DNA from: an uncultured Opitutaceae bacterium
GTDB lineage: Bacteria > Verrucomicrobiota > Verrucomicrobiia > Opitutales > Opitutaceae
Direction: 5' to 3'
Length of the DNA: 53,220 nucleotides
NCBI GenBank assembly: GCA_903929355.1
Contig: CAIYUN010000063.1
Coordinates: 1 to 53,220, forward strand
Shown: positions 9,544-17,687 of the stretch, in pieces
Layout: the number at the start of each line of letters is the position of its first letter
Position numbering within the stretch: the first letter of the stretch is position 1
The notes under the pieces: generated by a model
What the model was told of the DNA's origin: nothing
Databases searched by the model: none
Seen by the model: the letters and a program-made list of their open reading frames with translations, nothing else
Program-made: the position numbers and the translations under genes

Positions 9544-10350
9544 CTACTTCTTCACCGCGTTCTCCCGGTACTGCAGGAAGCCGTTGCGGACGGCGATATA
9601 GGGGTCGAGGGCTGATTTGAGGAAGGCGTCGTAGTGGCGGAGCGTTTCAGGACTGCCTTGGATCACATCGAGCGACTCCAGTCCAGTGCTCCACTCCCAG
9701 CGGTAACCATGCATCTGCTGAAACGCGTTCCAGTTCATCGGGACGAGATAATAGTCTCCCACCAGGCCGAAAGTGTCGCGCAGGTCGTTGGGGCCGTAAA
9801 AGGGCAGCACCAGATAGGGGCCCGTGTTGATGCCCCAGGCGGCAAACGCCGTGCCCACCCCGGAGGGAGGCACGTCGGCCAGCGCCGGCATGGAGGCGGA
9901 CACCTGCACGAGGCCGGCGAAGCCGACGGTGGAGTCGAGCAGGAACTTGCCCGTCTCCTGCGCGGCGCGCTTGGGCCGGCCGGCCAGCACATTGCCGACG
10001 AGGCGGACGGGAAACTTTATGTTCTCGAAGAAATTGGCGAGGCCGTGGCGGGCGCCTTCCGGCACGGCGCGCTCGTAGCCGTGCGCGACCGGGCGCAGCA
10101 CGAGCGAATAGAGGCCGTCGTTGAACTTGAATACGGCGCGGTTGAGCGGCTCCAGCGGGTCAGAGATCTTTGGCAGCGCAAACTCGTCGGGTTCGTCCCC
10201 CGTCGTCAACGTCAGGGCGGCCGGCGGCGGCGGGGCGGCGGCCGCATCGGCCGCACGCGCAACCGGCGTGAGGGCCAGAATCAGGGTGAAAATGAGGGTG
10301 GCGAGGTCGCCGCGTCCCCGGGAAAGGGGGCGGCTGGAGGAGGTGGTCAT
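9544..10350 (-). CDS. mlaA: MlaA-family (VacJ) phospholipid-transport outer-membrane protein
   Basis: A 268-residue protein with a cleavable signal peptide (about residues 15-34, ending VARAADA). It carries the family signature DPLEPLNRAVFKFND, then the helical core with VPEGARHGLANFFEN, LLDSTVGFAGL, and GPYLVLPFYGPNDLRDTFG. MlaA removes surface-exposed phospholipid from the outer leaflet of the outer membrane and passes it to MlaC. Proteobacterial MlaA is a lipoprotein; here no lipobox Cys is visible, so anchoring may differ. It is the last gene of mlaEFDCA and its ATG overlaps the mlaC stop by four bases. Like the other members it lacks an obvious Shine-Dalgarno, so translational coupling is probable. 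Confidence 0.92.
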   Translation of the reverse strand: MTTSSSRPLSRGRGDLATLIFTLILALTPVARAADAAAAPPPPAALTLTTGDEPDEFALPKISDPLEPLNRAVFKFNDGLYSLVLRPVAHGYERAVPEGARHGLANFFENIKFPVRLVGNVLAGRPKRAAQETGKFLLDSTVGFAGLVQVSASMPALADVPPSGVGTAFAAWGINTGPYLVLPFYGPNDLRDTFGLVGDYYLVPMNWNAFQQMHGYRWEWSTGLESLDVIQGSPETLRHYDAFLKSALDPYIAVRNGFLQYRENAVKK

Positions 10351-11066
10351 TTTTTGGCGGCGAAGTCGGCAAGGTTTTTCTGCAGCGCGGCAATGATGGC
10401 GGCGGCGCCGCCTTTTTGGAACAACGGGTCGAACTGGGCCCGGTAGTTGGCCACCATGCTCACCCCCTCGATGTTCACGTCGTAGATGCGCCAGCCCGCG
10501 GGGAGCTGCCGCACGCGGTAGGAGACGGCGTAGTTTTTGCCGGCATAGGTGATGGTCGTCGGGAGCTCGCGGCGGGCCGCGTCAATCTCCACCGGCTTCG
10601 CATAGGTGACTTTGGGCCGGTCGCCCGGCTCGAACTTGTCGGAATAGGTGCGGATGACCAGGTCGGTGAACAGCGCGGTCGTGCGTTGCTGGTCGGCGGG
10701 CGCGAAGCTGTTCCAACCCGGCCCGACCGCGCTCCGCGTGATGAGGTCGAAGCTGAAATACTTCTCCAGCACCGGCCGCAGGCGCGTGACCAGGGGATCG
10801 GGTGGGGTGGCGGGAGGGGGTGTGGGATAGGCGAGGGCGAGCACCTCATCCACGGCCTGGTGGAGCATGGCCTGGGGATCTGCCGGGACGGCCGGTGCGT
10901 CGGCCGCGAACGAGCCGGGTGCGGTGATCAGAAGGAAACACGCCAGGGCGAACAGCGGGGTTCCGCTTGCGCCGATCCGTCGCCAAGGCTTTGGACCGCA
11001 GGCAAGGCTAGGGCGGACACGGAGGGCACCTTGCCAACCGGAAAGGAAATGAGCGGGCGTTTTCAT
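10347..11066 (-). CDS. mlaC: MlaC/Ttg2D-type periplasmic phospholipid-binding protein
   Basis: A 239-residue protein. Residues about 55-239 match the MlaC fold by eye (AVDEVLALAYP, FDLITRSAVGPGWNSFAPAD, FTDLVIRTYSDKF, SYRVRQLPAGWRIYDVNIEG). MlaC shuttles phospholipid across the periplasm between MlaA and the MlaFED complex. The oddity is at the N-terminus: between MKTPAHFLSGW and the hydrophobic core FALACFLLITAPGSFAADA lies a polar segment of about 27 residues encoded by an ~80-base interspersed repeat (10953-11034) also present at 4929-5010. A signal peptide with a 39-residue n-region is unusual. No ATG or GTG start exists between the repeat and the hydrophobic core (a CTG is possible), so the insertion probably is translated. 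ATG 11066 overlaps the mlaD stop by four bases. Confidence 0.9.
   Translation of the reverse strand: MKTPAHFLSGWQGALRVRPSLACGPKPWRRIGASGTPLFALACFLLITAPGSFAADAPAVPADPQAMLHQAVDEVLALAYPTPPPATPPDPLVTRLRPVLEKYFSFDLITRSAVGPGWNSFAPADQQRTTALFTDLVIRTYSDKFEPGDRPKVTYAKPVEIDAARRELPTTITYAGKNYAVSYRVRQLPAGWRIYDVNIEGVSMVANYRAQFDPLFQKGGAAAIIAALQKNLADFAAKK
10953..11034. repeat. ~80-bp interspersed repeat inside the mlaC signal-peptide region
   Basis: Second copy of the repeat at 4929-5010, in inverted orientation. The two share long blocks such as GTCGCCAAGGCTTTGGA and GGCGGACACGGAGGGCACC, with scattered substitutions. It is read through in frame by mlaC. Confidence 0.85.
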
Positions 11067-11542
11067 TTTTTGTCGGGCGGAGCCGGGGTTTGCACGGCGC
11101 CGAAGGCGAAGCGGCTGATGAGCGAGGCGATGTCCACATCGGACTCGGTTTCGGCGATGATGCCGTCGGGCTTGATCATGTCCGGGTCACCGCCGGGGGC
11201 AATCGCGATGTATTTGTCCCCGATCAGCCCGGCGGTCTTGACGGATGCGATCGAGTCGGTCGGGAGCTGCACGGTCTTTTCCATCCGGAGGCTCACGAGG
11301 GCGCGAAAATTTTTCGGGTTGAGGGTGATCTTTTCCACGCGGCCGACGGTGACGCCGGCAATGACGACGCTGCTGCCGGGGTTGAGGCTGCCGGTGTTGG
11401 CGAACTCGGCGGTCACCGGGTAGGAGTCGCCGCCGATGAACACCCCCCGGCCGATTTCGAGCGCGAGCCAGCCGACGGCGAGGAGCCCGGCGAGCACGAA
11501 CACCCCGACCATGAGCTCCAGCTTGGTTTGTTGCTTGATCAT
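11063..11542 (-). CDS. mlaD: MlaD-family MCE-domain protein
   Basis: A 159-residue protein with one N-terminal transmembrane helix (LMVGVFVLAGLLAVGWLAL, residues 10-28) and a single MCE domain (about 38-120: YPVTAEFANTGSLNPGSSV, then IAGVTVGRVEKI, and GLIGDKYIAIAPGG). It forms the periplasmic hexameric ring of the MlaFEDB lipid transporter. The short C-terminal tail is Pro-rich. The ATG overlaps the mlaF stop by four bases. MlaB (the STAS subunit) is not encoded in this operon. Confidence 0.92.
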   Translation of the reverse strand: MIKQQTKLELMVGVFVLAGLLAVGWLALEIGRGVFIGGDSYPVTAEFANTGSLNPGSSVVIAGVTVGRVEKITLNPKNFRALVSLRMEKTVQLPTDSIASVKTAGLIGDKYIAIAPGGDPDMIKPDGIIAETESDVDIASLISRFAFGAVQTPAPPDKK

Positions 11543-12363
11543 AAAAAGTCCTCCCCGGCCGGCGCCTCGCCGCGACGCACGGCGGCGATGGCCTCATGGA
11601 GCGCCGCCGCGCTGTCCCGGAAGGCATGCACGCCGGCATCCTCCGACGACTGAAACTCCCCCGGCGTTCCTTGGAAACGGATCCGACCGCTGTCCAGGAG
11701 CGCGATCCGGTCGCTGACGGCCAGCGCCTCAGGCACATCGTGGGTGACGAGCACTGCGGTAAAACCGAACTGGCGCTGGTATTTGGCGATCATCTCAAAA
11801 ACCGAGTTGCGCCGCAGCGGGTCGAGACCGGCCGTGGGCTCGTCGAACAGCACCAGTTCCGGCCGGGTGACGATGGCCCGGGCCAGCGCGAGGCGCTTCT
11901 GCATGCCACCGGAGAGTTCCCCGGGGTGCCGGTCCTTGAACCGCTCCAGCTCGAGCTGACGCAGCGCCTCCAGGCACCGCGCACGGATCTCGGCGTTGGG
12001 CACCTGGGTGGTCTGCTCCAGCGGGAGGGCGACGTTTTCCAGCGCGGTGAGGGAGTCGAAGAGGGCGTTGCTCTGGAACAGATAGCTGCAGCGGCGGCGG
12101 AACTCCGCCCGCGCGGCCGGGGTGCCGGTGTCGAGCACACAGCCGGCAAACCGGATCTCGCCCGCGTCGGGGGTGACAATGCCGGCGAGGCACTTGAGGA
12201 AGACGGACTTGCCCGTGCCGCTCTTGCCCAGGACGGTGACGACGCTGCCGCGGGGCACCACCAGGTCCACGCCGGCGAGCACCGCTTGGTCGCCGAAGCT
12301 TTTGTGGATGCCGCGCACATCGAGCAGGAGCTCAGCGGCGGGGGCCTGGAGGGCGGCGGTCAT
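11539..12363 (-). CDS. mlaF: ABC transporter ATP-binding protein MlaF
   Basis: A 274-residue protein from ATG 12363. It has Walker A GKSGTGKS (residues 46-53), the Q-loop in YLFQSNALFDSLT, the ABC signature LSGGMQKR, Walker B LVLFDEPTAGLDP and the switch His in LVTHD. It powers phospholipid movement by the MlaE permease at the inner membrane. The QSNALFDSL form of the Q-loop is typical of MlaF/Ttg2A. A C-terminal extension of about 35 residues (QSSEDAGVHAFRDSAAALHE) may contact partner subunits. It overlaps mlaE by four bases. A longer reading from further upstream is only shadow of mlaE. Confidence 0.93.
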   Translation of the reverse strand: MTAALQAPAAELLLDVRGIHKSFGDQAVLAGVDLVVPRGSVVTVLGKSGTGKSVFLKCLAGIVTPDAGEIRFAGCVLDTGTPAARAEFRRRCSYLFQSNALFDSLTALENVALPLEQTTQVPNAEIRARCLEALRQLELERFKDRHPGELSGGMQKRLALARAIVTRPELVLFDEPTAGLDPLRRNSVFEMIAKYQRQFGFTAVLVTHDVPEALAVSDRIALLDSGRIRFQGTPGEFQSSEDAGVHAFRDSAAALHEAIAAVRRGEAPAGEDFL

Positions 12364-13142
12364 GAGCGGACGAGGAGCGAGGTGATGAGGTAGTCGGCGG
12401 CGAGCACGGCGATGCTGGAGAGCACGACCGCGCGGGTGGTCGAGGCGCTCACCGCGCGCGCGCCGGTGGTGCGGCTGCGCCGGTGGGTGTTGTAGCCATT
12501 GTGGGCGCAGATGGCGGTCGTGAGCAGGCCAAAGACGACGGCCTTGAGAAAACACTCGCTCACATCGGCCGGCACCACCGCGCGGTGGACCGACGCCCAA
12601 TACACGCCGCCCGACAGCGGCATCAGCAGCGAGCCGGAGAGGAAGCCGCCCTCGATGGCGATGAGCGAGAAAAACGCGGTCTGGATGGGAAACGAGAGCA
12701 CGGCCGCGATGAGCCGGGGGGCGATGAGGTACGCGTGCGGGCTGGCGCCCATGGTCTCGAGCGCCGCGATCTGCTCGCTGTTGCGCTGGATGCCCAGCTC
12801 GGCGGCGAGGGCGGAGCCGGCCTGGCCGACCAGCATCAGGGCCGCCAGCACCGGTCCGAGCTCGCGTACCAGCGTGAGGGAGACCAGCTCGCCCAGCGCG
12901 CCATTGGAGCCGTAGCGGCTGAGCACATAGAAGCCCTGAAGACCGAGCACCAGCCCGGTGAACAGGCCGACAATCAGGATGACCGGCAGGCAGCGCACCC
13001 CCTGTTCATAGAGGGCGCGGACAATGCGCCGGCCGAGTTTCCGCGAGCCCACGGCCGAGCGCAGCGACTGCCCGGTGAAAAGGGCAAAATCACCAAGCTC
13101 GCCGACGACAGCGAGAGGAACACGACCAAGAAGTTGGAGCAT
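12360..13142 (-). CDS. mlaE: MlaE-family lipid ABC transporter permease
   Basis: A 260-residue protein from ATG 13142; an in-frame TTG at 13163 is less likely. It has the MlaE/YrbE pattern: an N-terminal amphipathic stretch, FTGLVLGLQGFYVLSRYGS, VRELGPVLAALMLVGQAGSA, and LGIQRNSEQIAALETMG, the conserved EQ-ALE coupling helix. There are five to six membrane segments. It is the first gene of mlaEFDCA, so the promoter lies in 13143-13800. That spacer holds a perfect palindrome (13353-13375) about 210 bases upstream of this start. Confidence 0.92.
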   Translation of the reverse strand: MLQLLGRVPLAVVGELGDFALFTGQSLRSAVGSRKLGRRIVRALYEQGVRCLPVILIVGLFTGLVLGLQGFYVLSRYGSNGALGELVSLTLVRELGPVLAALMLVGQAGSALAAELGIQRNSEQIAALETMGASPHAYLIAPRLIAAVLSFPIQTAFFSLIAIEGGFLSGSLLMPLSGGVYWASVHRAVVPADVSECFLKAVVFGLLTTAICAHNGYNTHRRSRTTGARAVSASTTRAVVLSSIAVLAADYLITSLLVRS

Positions 13143-13805
13143 CAAATTGCCGCCAATGTGCAAAGCGCCGCGTCCGGCGCAAGCGAGTTGTAGTCGGGGT
13201 CGTCCGCCTTCGCCGAGCTACGCGCGACAAGCCGACCCCGGGTGCATGGCCAGATCGGAGTTGCCGCACTTGATTGTCTCCCGCCGGCCCGGCCGGCTGC
13301 AAGCCGCAGCCACTGAGGCCAGTTTCGAGCCCACCGTCCTGAGATTGGCTACAATGTCAACTAATAGTTGACATTTAGTGGCGCCGACCGGGGGTGGCCA
13401 ACCTCGCACTCATTGCTCCAACTGCGTCCGGGGCGCATCTCAGTTTCCTGCAGGCTCACTCTTATCTCTCTGGTTCAGCCTCCGCGCTCTTCTTGGCGCG
13501 CCGAAGTTTTAACGAAGGCGGCCGCGACCTTGTGAAAATCCCCTCCGGAACTTTTGCCGCCAGGTTGATCCATTTGGGTTGGTCAGTGCTATTAGTGACT
13601 GATGAACATGCTATTCAGCCCTCCGTTATCTCCGTTACCTCCTGCCTGCCGCGCCATAGCGCAGCGACGGCGGGTTCAAACCTCCGGTCCGGATCTGCTG
13701 ATTCGGTCTCCTGTGCTTTCTTGCAATAAAGTGAGATACGCCCCTGCGCCCGCCACCCTGCGGTTGGGCGTTGAACCCCGGCCGCGCGCGCCCCAAGGTG
13801 GCGCC
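13143..13805. other. Divergent intergenic region between mlaE and moaC
   Basis: It holds a perfect 10-bp inverted repeat (13353-13375) and two REP-like elements with the GCGCC(A/G)...GCGACGGCGG pattern (13492-13531 and 13645-13675). AT content rises around 13340-13380, the likeliest promoter zone for either direction. No coding sequence can be supported. Confidence 0.6.
13353..13375. promoter_or_regulatory. Perfect 10-bp inverted repeat, candidate operator
   Basis: Arms AATGTCAACT and AGTTGACATT with the 3-base spacer AAT. Each strand contains a TTGACA hexamer, so the site could be an operator or overlap a -35 element. It lies 210 bases upstream of mlaE and 430 upstream of moaC. Confidence 0.5.
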
Positions 13806-14369
13806 ATGCTTACCCACCTCGATGCCCGCAACCGGCCCGCGATGGTTGACGTCGGCGGCAAGGCGGTGACCCGCCGCTCCGCGCTCGCGAGCGCCGTCGT
13901 CTCGCTGCCGCCCGCGCTGGCCCGGCTCGTGACGGCCAACGAAATCCAGTCGAAAAAAGGTCCGCTGTTCCAAACCGCCATCCTCGCCGGGGTGATGGGC
14001 GCAAAAAAAACCAGTGAGCTGATCCCCCTCTGTCACCCGCTGCCGCTCGACGACTGCCAGATTGCCATCGAGGCCGGTTTGCCCGACCAAACCGGCGCGG
14101 TGGACGTGACCATCCAGTGTCGCGCCAGCACCCACGCGCGGACCGGGGTTGAGATGGAGGCGCTGACCGGCGCGACGATCGCCGCACTCACGCTCTACGA
14201 CATGGGCAAGGCGGTGAGCCACGGGATCGAGATCAGGGACGTGCGGCTGCTGGAAAAGACCGGGGGCAAACGCGACTGGCGGGCGGGAGAAGAGATGGGC
14301 CACCCCCCTTCGCCAAAGCTCCGGCGCGGCCAGCAAAAGGCACCAAGATCACAAATGAAAGGCCGCTGA
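13806..14369 (+). CDS. moaC: Cyclic pyranopterin monophosphate synthase MoaC
   Basis: A 187-residue protein. I chose ATG 13806 because the family sequence starts MLTHLDARNRPAMVDVGGKA. It contains the MoaC motifs KKTSELIPLCHPLPLDDC and THARTGVEMEALTGATIAAL, and DMGKAVSHGIEIRDVRLLEKTGGKRD (active-site residues K, H and D). It converts the MoaA product to cPMP, the first stable molybdopterin intermediate. Family proteins end shortly after GGKSG; here about 30 extra residues (from WRAGEEMGHPPSPKLRRG) are encoded by a REP-like repeat (14300-14340) that has run into the 3' end. moaD-like follows 117 bases later. Confidence 0.93.
   Translation: MLTHLDARNRPAMVDVGGKAVTRRSALASAVVSLPPALARLVTANEIQSKKGPLFQTAILAGVMGAKKTSELIPLCHPLPLDDCQIAIEAGLPDQTGAVDVTIQCRASTHARTGVEMEALTGATIAALTLYDMGKAVSHGIEIRDVRLLEKTGGKRDWRAGEEMGHPPSPKLRRGQQKAPRSQMKGR
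14300..14340. repeat. REP-like element at the moaC 3' end
   Basis: TTCGCCAAAGCTCCGGCG resembles the other ...CGCC(A)(T/A)AGC...(G)GCG elements in this window. It is in frame with moaC and supplies its last residues before the stop. Confidence 0.5.
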
Positions 14370-14486
14370 AACCACGGATTACGCGGATGAGCACGGATAA
14401 ACAAAGCCGGGTGAATCTGGTGGGGATTTTTGATCGGTCCTTTTCTCCGTGAACTCCGTGGGCTCCGTGTTAAAACCCAATCCGCA

Positions 14487-14729
14487 ATGAAAACCGTCAG
14501 CCTCCAGTATTTTGCCATCCTGCGGGAGCAGCGCGGTCTCACCCATGAGACCCTCGCCACCGCGACCGGCACGGCCGGCGAGCTCTACGCCGAGCTGCGC
14601 GCGCGCCACGGCTTCACGCTGCCGGCCGACCGGCTGCGGGTCGCGGTCAACGGCGAGTTCGCCCCGTGGGACACGCCGCTGACGGACGGCGCCGAGCTCG
14701 TGTTCATCCCGCCCGTCGCGGGAGGGTGA
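14487..14729 (+). CDS. moaD: MoaD/ThiS-family sulfur-carrier protein
   Basis: An 80-residue protein from ATG 14487 ending in the obligatory Gly-Gly (FIPPVAGG). The beta-grasp pattern is visible: VSLQYFAILREQRGL, RLRVAVNGEFAPWDTPLTDG and AELVFIPPVAGG. MoaD is thiocarboxylated at the terminal Gly and donates sulfur to cPMP in molybdopterin synthase. Placement after moaC supports MoaD over ThiS. MoaE, its large partner, is not in the window. The 100 bases upstream are a CACGGATTACGCGG-type repeat, so co-transcription with moaC is likely but not certain. Confidence 0.85.
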   Translation: MKTVSLQYFAILREQRGLTHETLATATGTAGELYAELRARHGFTLPADRLRVAVNGEFAPWDTPLTDGAELVFIPPVAGG

Positions 14730-14792
14730 AGGCTCGGAGGGGTGAACCACTGATCCACACTGATGGACACTGAGCCCCATCCCCCCCCGACC

Positions 14793-15407
14793 ATGCTGAT
14801 CGACTTCACCACCATCCCGACCCGCGAGGCCTATGGCTGGATGATCACCACCATCACCCCGCGGCCCATCGCGTGGGTCGCCACAGTCTCTGCGGACGGG
14901 AAAACCAACCTCGCCCCATTCTCGTTTTTCAACGGTGTCACCTCCAACCCACCGACGTTGATGTTTGTGCCGGTCAACAAGGCCGACGGCTCCAAGAAGG
15001 ACACCGTGCTCAACCTGGAGGCGGTGCCCGAGATGGTGGTCAACCTGGTGCCGTTCGCGCTGGCGGAACAGATGAATGCCTGCGCCTCGCTCCTGCCCCA
15101 CGGCGAGAGCGAGTTTGAGCGGTTTGGCATCACCTCGGCGCCATCCGCGGCGGTGCGGCCGCCGCGGGTGGCGGCGGCCCCGGTGGCGTTTGAGTGCGCG
15201 CTGCACAGCATCGTTCGCATCGGGGAGGGCCCCTTGGCGGCCAACGTGGTTTTCGGCCGCATCCTGCGCGCCCACATCGCCGACGCGGTGCTCGGCCCCG
15301 ACGGGGCGGTTGACCCGGTGAAGCTGGACACGGTCGGGCGCATGGGTGGGGAGGACTATTGCCGCACCCGCGACACGTTCTCGATCCGCCGCCCCGACCG
15401 GCGGTGA
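14793..15407 (+). CDS. Flavin reductase-like FMN-binding protein
   Basis: A 204-residue protein from ATG 14793; an in-frame ATG at 14763 lies in a CACTGATGGACACTGA repeat. It shows the flavin reductase-like domain: ITPRPIAWVATVSADGKTNL, then APFSFFNGVTSNPPTLMFV, and later LGPDGAVDPVKLDTVGRMGG followed by YCRTRDTFSI. Such proteins bind FMN and reduce it or act as oxidoreductases of unknown substrate. No lipobox or membrane segment is seen. The neighbours do not indicate a pathway. It ends 59 bases before the alcohol dehydrogenase start. Confidence 0.85.
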   Translation: MLIDFTTIPTREAYGWMITTITPRPIAWVATVSADGKTNLAPFSFFNGVTSNPPTLMFVPVNKADGSKKDTVLNLEAVPEMVVNLVPFALAEQMNACASLLPHGESEFERFGITSAPSAAVRPPRVAAAPVAFECALHSIVRIGEGPLAANVVFGRILRAHIADAVLGPDGAVDPVKLDTVGRMGGEDYCRTRDTFSIRRPDRR

Positions 15408-15466
15408 GGCCGGCGAGAAAAATATTTCTTTCCGGCGCGAAGGAAGGCGTGACAGGGCTGGCCAAA

Positions 15467-16531
15467 ATGCTAATGCACTGTCCTTTTACCACCGTGAAAT
15501 CCCTGCTGCTCACCGCCCCCTCCCATCTTGAGTTCACCGATTTTCCCGAGCCCGTGCCCGGCGCGGACGAGGTTCTGCTCCGCGTCAAGGCGTGCGGCAT
15601 CTGCGGCAGCGACATCCACGGCTGGGACGGCTCGACCGGCCGCCGGCGCCCGCCGCTCATCATGGGACACGAGGCCTCGGGCGAAATCGTGCAGGTCGGC
15701 CCCCAGGTGGCAAAATGGAAGGTCGGCGACCGGGTGACCTTTGACTCGACCATTTACTGCGGCACCTGCGCCTTCTGCCGCTCGGGTCAGGTCAACCTGT
15801 GCGACAACCGCCGGGTGGTCGGCGTCGCGCCGCTGGAATACCGTCAGCACGGGGCCTTTGCCGAGCTGCTCGCGATTCCGGGGCGCATTCTCTACGCGCT
15901 GCCCGACGGGCTCACCTATCAACAGGCGGCGATGATCGAGCCGGTCTCGATCGCCGTTCATGCGGTGCAACGAGTGAAAATCGCCCCGACGGACACGGCC
16001 GTCGTGGTCGGCGCGGGCATGATCGGGCTGTTTGTCATCCAGGTGCTGCGTTGGGCCGGGGCCAAACAGATTGTCGCCGTGGACCTGGCCGAAAACCGGC
16101 TCGCCCTCGCGCGCGAGCTCGGCGCGACCCACACCCTCAAGTCCGACGCCTGCGATGTGGTCGCCGAGGTCGGCAAGCTGACCGGGGGGCGCGGCGCGGA
16201 TGTCGCATTGGAGGTGGTCGGCATCGGCCCCACACTCAATCTCGCCATCGCCACGCTGCGACGCGGTGGTGCAGCCGTGCTCGTCGGCAATCTGGCGGCG
16301 AAGACGGCGGATTTCCCCTTGCAGGCGGTCGTCACCCGCGAGCTCACCCTCCATGGCACCTGTGGCTCGGCGGGCGAATACCCGCTCTGCCTCGAACTGA
16401 TCGCGAGCGGCGCGGTGCGCGTCGAGCCGATGATCAGCGCCATTGCCCCGCTCGCCGACGGCGCGGCCTGGTTCGAGCGCCTGAGCGCCAAGGACGGCGG
16501 CAAGTACATGAAGGTCATTCTCACCCCGTAA
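15467..16531 (+). CDS. Zinc-dependent medium-chain alcohol/polyol dehydrogenase
   Basis: A 354-residue protein (ATG 15467; ATG 15473 is also possible). Catalytic zinc ligands sit in ACGICGSDIHG (Cys) and MGHEASGE (His-Glu), and the structural zinc has four Cys in YCGTCAFCRSGQVNLC. The Rossmann motif is VVVGAGMIGLF. It belongs to the threonine-3-dehydrogenase/sorbitol/galactitol-phosphate dehydrogenase branch of MDR enzymes, oxidising a sugar alcohol or similar polyol with NAD(P)+. The following SDR, MFS and SMP-30 genes suggest a sugar-acid or polyol catabolic cluster. The substrate cannot be read from sequence. Confidence 0.87.
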   Translation: MLMHCPFTTVKSLLLTAPSHLEFTDFPEPVPGADEVLLRVKACGICGSDIHGWDGSTGRRRPPLIMGHEASGEIVQVGPQVAKWKVGDRVTFDSTIYCGTCAFCRSGQVNLCDNRRVVGVAPLEYRQHGAFAELLAIPGRILYALPDGLTYQQAAMIEPVSIAVHAVQRVKIAPTDTAVVVGAGMIGLFVIQVLRWAGAKQIVAVDLAENRLALARELGATHTLKSDACDVVAEVGKLTGGRGADVALEVVGIGPTLNLAIATLRRGGAAVLVGNLAAKTADFPLQAVVTRELTLHGTCGSAGEYPLCLELIASGAVRVEPMISAIAPLADGAAWFERLSAKDGGKYMKVILTP

Positions 16532-16605
16532 CTATCCTTCAGCGCTTATCCGGTCTATTTGCCTTCTGCAATCAGCACTCCGCACTCCGCACGCCGCAAT
16601 TCCCC

Positions 16606-17415
16606 ATGCCCGCCCCCGCCATCTTCGACCTCACTGGAAAAATCGCCCTCGTCACCGGCGCCAGCCGCGGACTCGGCAAGCACTTCGCCCTCGCCCTGGC
16701 CGCGGCGGGCGCGGATGTGGCGATCACGAGCCGCACCACGGCCTCGCTCGACGAGACGGCGCGCGCCATCACCGCACTGGGCCGCCGCGTGCTGCCGGTC
16801 GCGCTCGACGTGCGCGACCACGCGAGCATCCAGTCGGCCGTGGCGACGGTGTCGGCGCATTTCGGCCGGGTGGACATCCTCGTCAACAACGCCGGCTGCA
16901 ACATCCGCAAGCCTGCGCTCGAGGTGTCGTGGGATGACTGGAACACGATTCTCGACACCAACCTGCGCGGCATTTTCTTCGTCGCGCAGGCGGTCGGCCG
17001 CTCCATGGTCGCCGCCGGCCGGGGCCGCATCATCAACATCGGCTCCGTCACCTGCGTCGCCGGCTACGCGGGCCTGGCCCCGTATGGCGCCAGCCGCGGG
17101 GGGGTGAAGCAGCTCACAATGAGTCTCGCCGCCGACTGGGGCCCGTCGGGGGTGACGGTCAACTGTCTCGCCCCGGGCTGGTTCAAGACGTCGCAGAACG
17201 CTGTGCTCTATGAGAACGCCGAGTGGGTGAAGTATCTCAGCAACCGCATCCCGCTGCGCCGTCCCGGCGCGATGGACGACCTCACCGGCGCGCTCATCTT
17301 CCTCGCCAGCGACGCCAGCAACTATGTGACCGGCCAGACCCTGCTGGTGGACGGCGGCATCACCGTCAACGACACGCGTGCGCTGGCGGCGAAGACGCCG
17401 GTGGCGAAAGGCTGA
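16606..17415 (+). CDS. SDR-family oxidoreductase (gluconate 5-dehydrogenase-like), Lys-to-Arg in the active site
   Basis: A 269-residue protein from ATG 16606. It has the cofactor motif TGASRGLG (17-24), NNAG (94-97), N119, S147 in IINIGS and Y160. The catalytic YxxxK is here Y-G-A-S-R, with Arg (codon CGC, 17095-17097) at position 164 where nearly all classical SDRs have Lys. The rest (APGWFKT, YVTGQTLLVDGGI) is intact and resembles gluconate 5-dehydrogenases and 3-oxoacyl-ACP reductase-like sugar enzymes. Arg might keep a positive charge but would alter the proton relay. A longer in-frame ORF upstream overlaps the dehydrogenase gene and is not real. It is co-directional with the cluster, 74 bases after the previous gene. 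Confidence 0.88.
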   Translation: MPAPAIFDLTGKIALVTGASRGLGKHFALALAAAGADVAITSRTTASLDETARAITALGRRVLPVALDVRDHASIQSAVATVSAHFGRVDILVNNAGCNIRKPALEVSWDDWNTILDTNLRGIFFVAQAVGRSMVAAGRGRIINIGSVTCVAGYAGLAPYGASRGGVKQLTMSLAADWGPSGVTVNCLAPGWFKTSQNAVLYENAEWVKYLSNRIPLRRPGAMDDLTGALIFLASDASNYVTGQTLLVDGGITVNDTRALAAKTPVAKG

Positions 17416-17657
17416 CAATAGATGTCAGAAGTCAGATATCAGAAGTCAGCCCCTGAGAATCTTCCCCGCTGCTGCCTCGTTCTCGTTCTCCGTTACCCCC
17501 CCATTCAAACTATCTGCTCCTTCTGTCTGAAACTGCCCTCCGCCTGTGCCCTCTGACATCTTCCCTCCGCCTTCCGCCCTGACCCCTGCCCTCTGACCTC
17601 TGGCATCTGGCTTCTGACATCTGACATCTTCCCCCTGCCCCCTGCCCCCCATACCCC
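17416..17657. repeat. Low-complexity spacer of CTTCTGACATCTGACATCT-type repeats
   Basis: Many imperfect copies of TCTGACATCT, TCTGGCATCT and CCTGCCCCCTGCCCC between the SDR and MFS genes. Similar text is at 26628-26655 and 36785-36890. No gene is seen. Confidence 0.7.
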
Positions 17658-17687
17658 ATGCCCCCATCCTCCGCCCCCTCCGCCCCC

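Noticed and set aside
15799-16605. Open reading frame in front of and in frame with the SDR gene
   Set aside because: It is the shifted frame of the alcohol dehydrogenase, has no family similarity, and the SDR fold starts at 16606.
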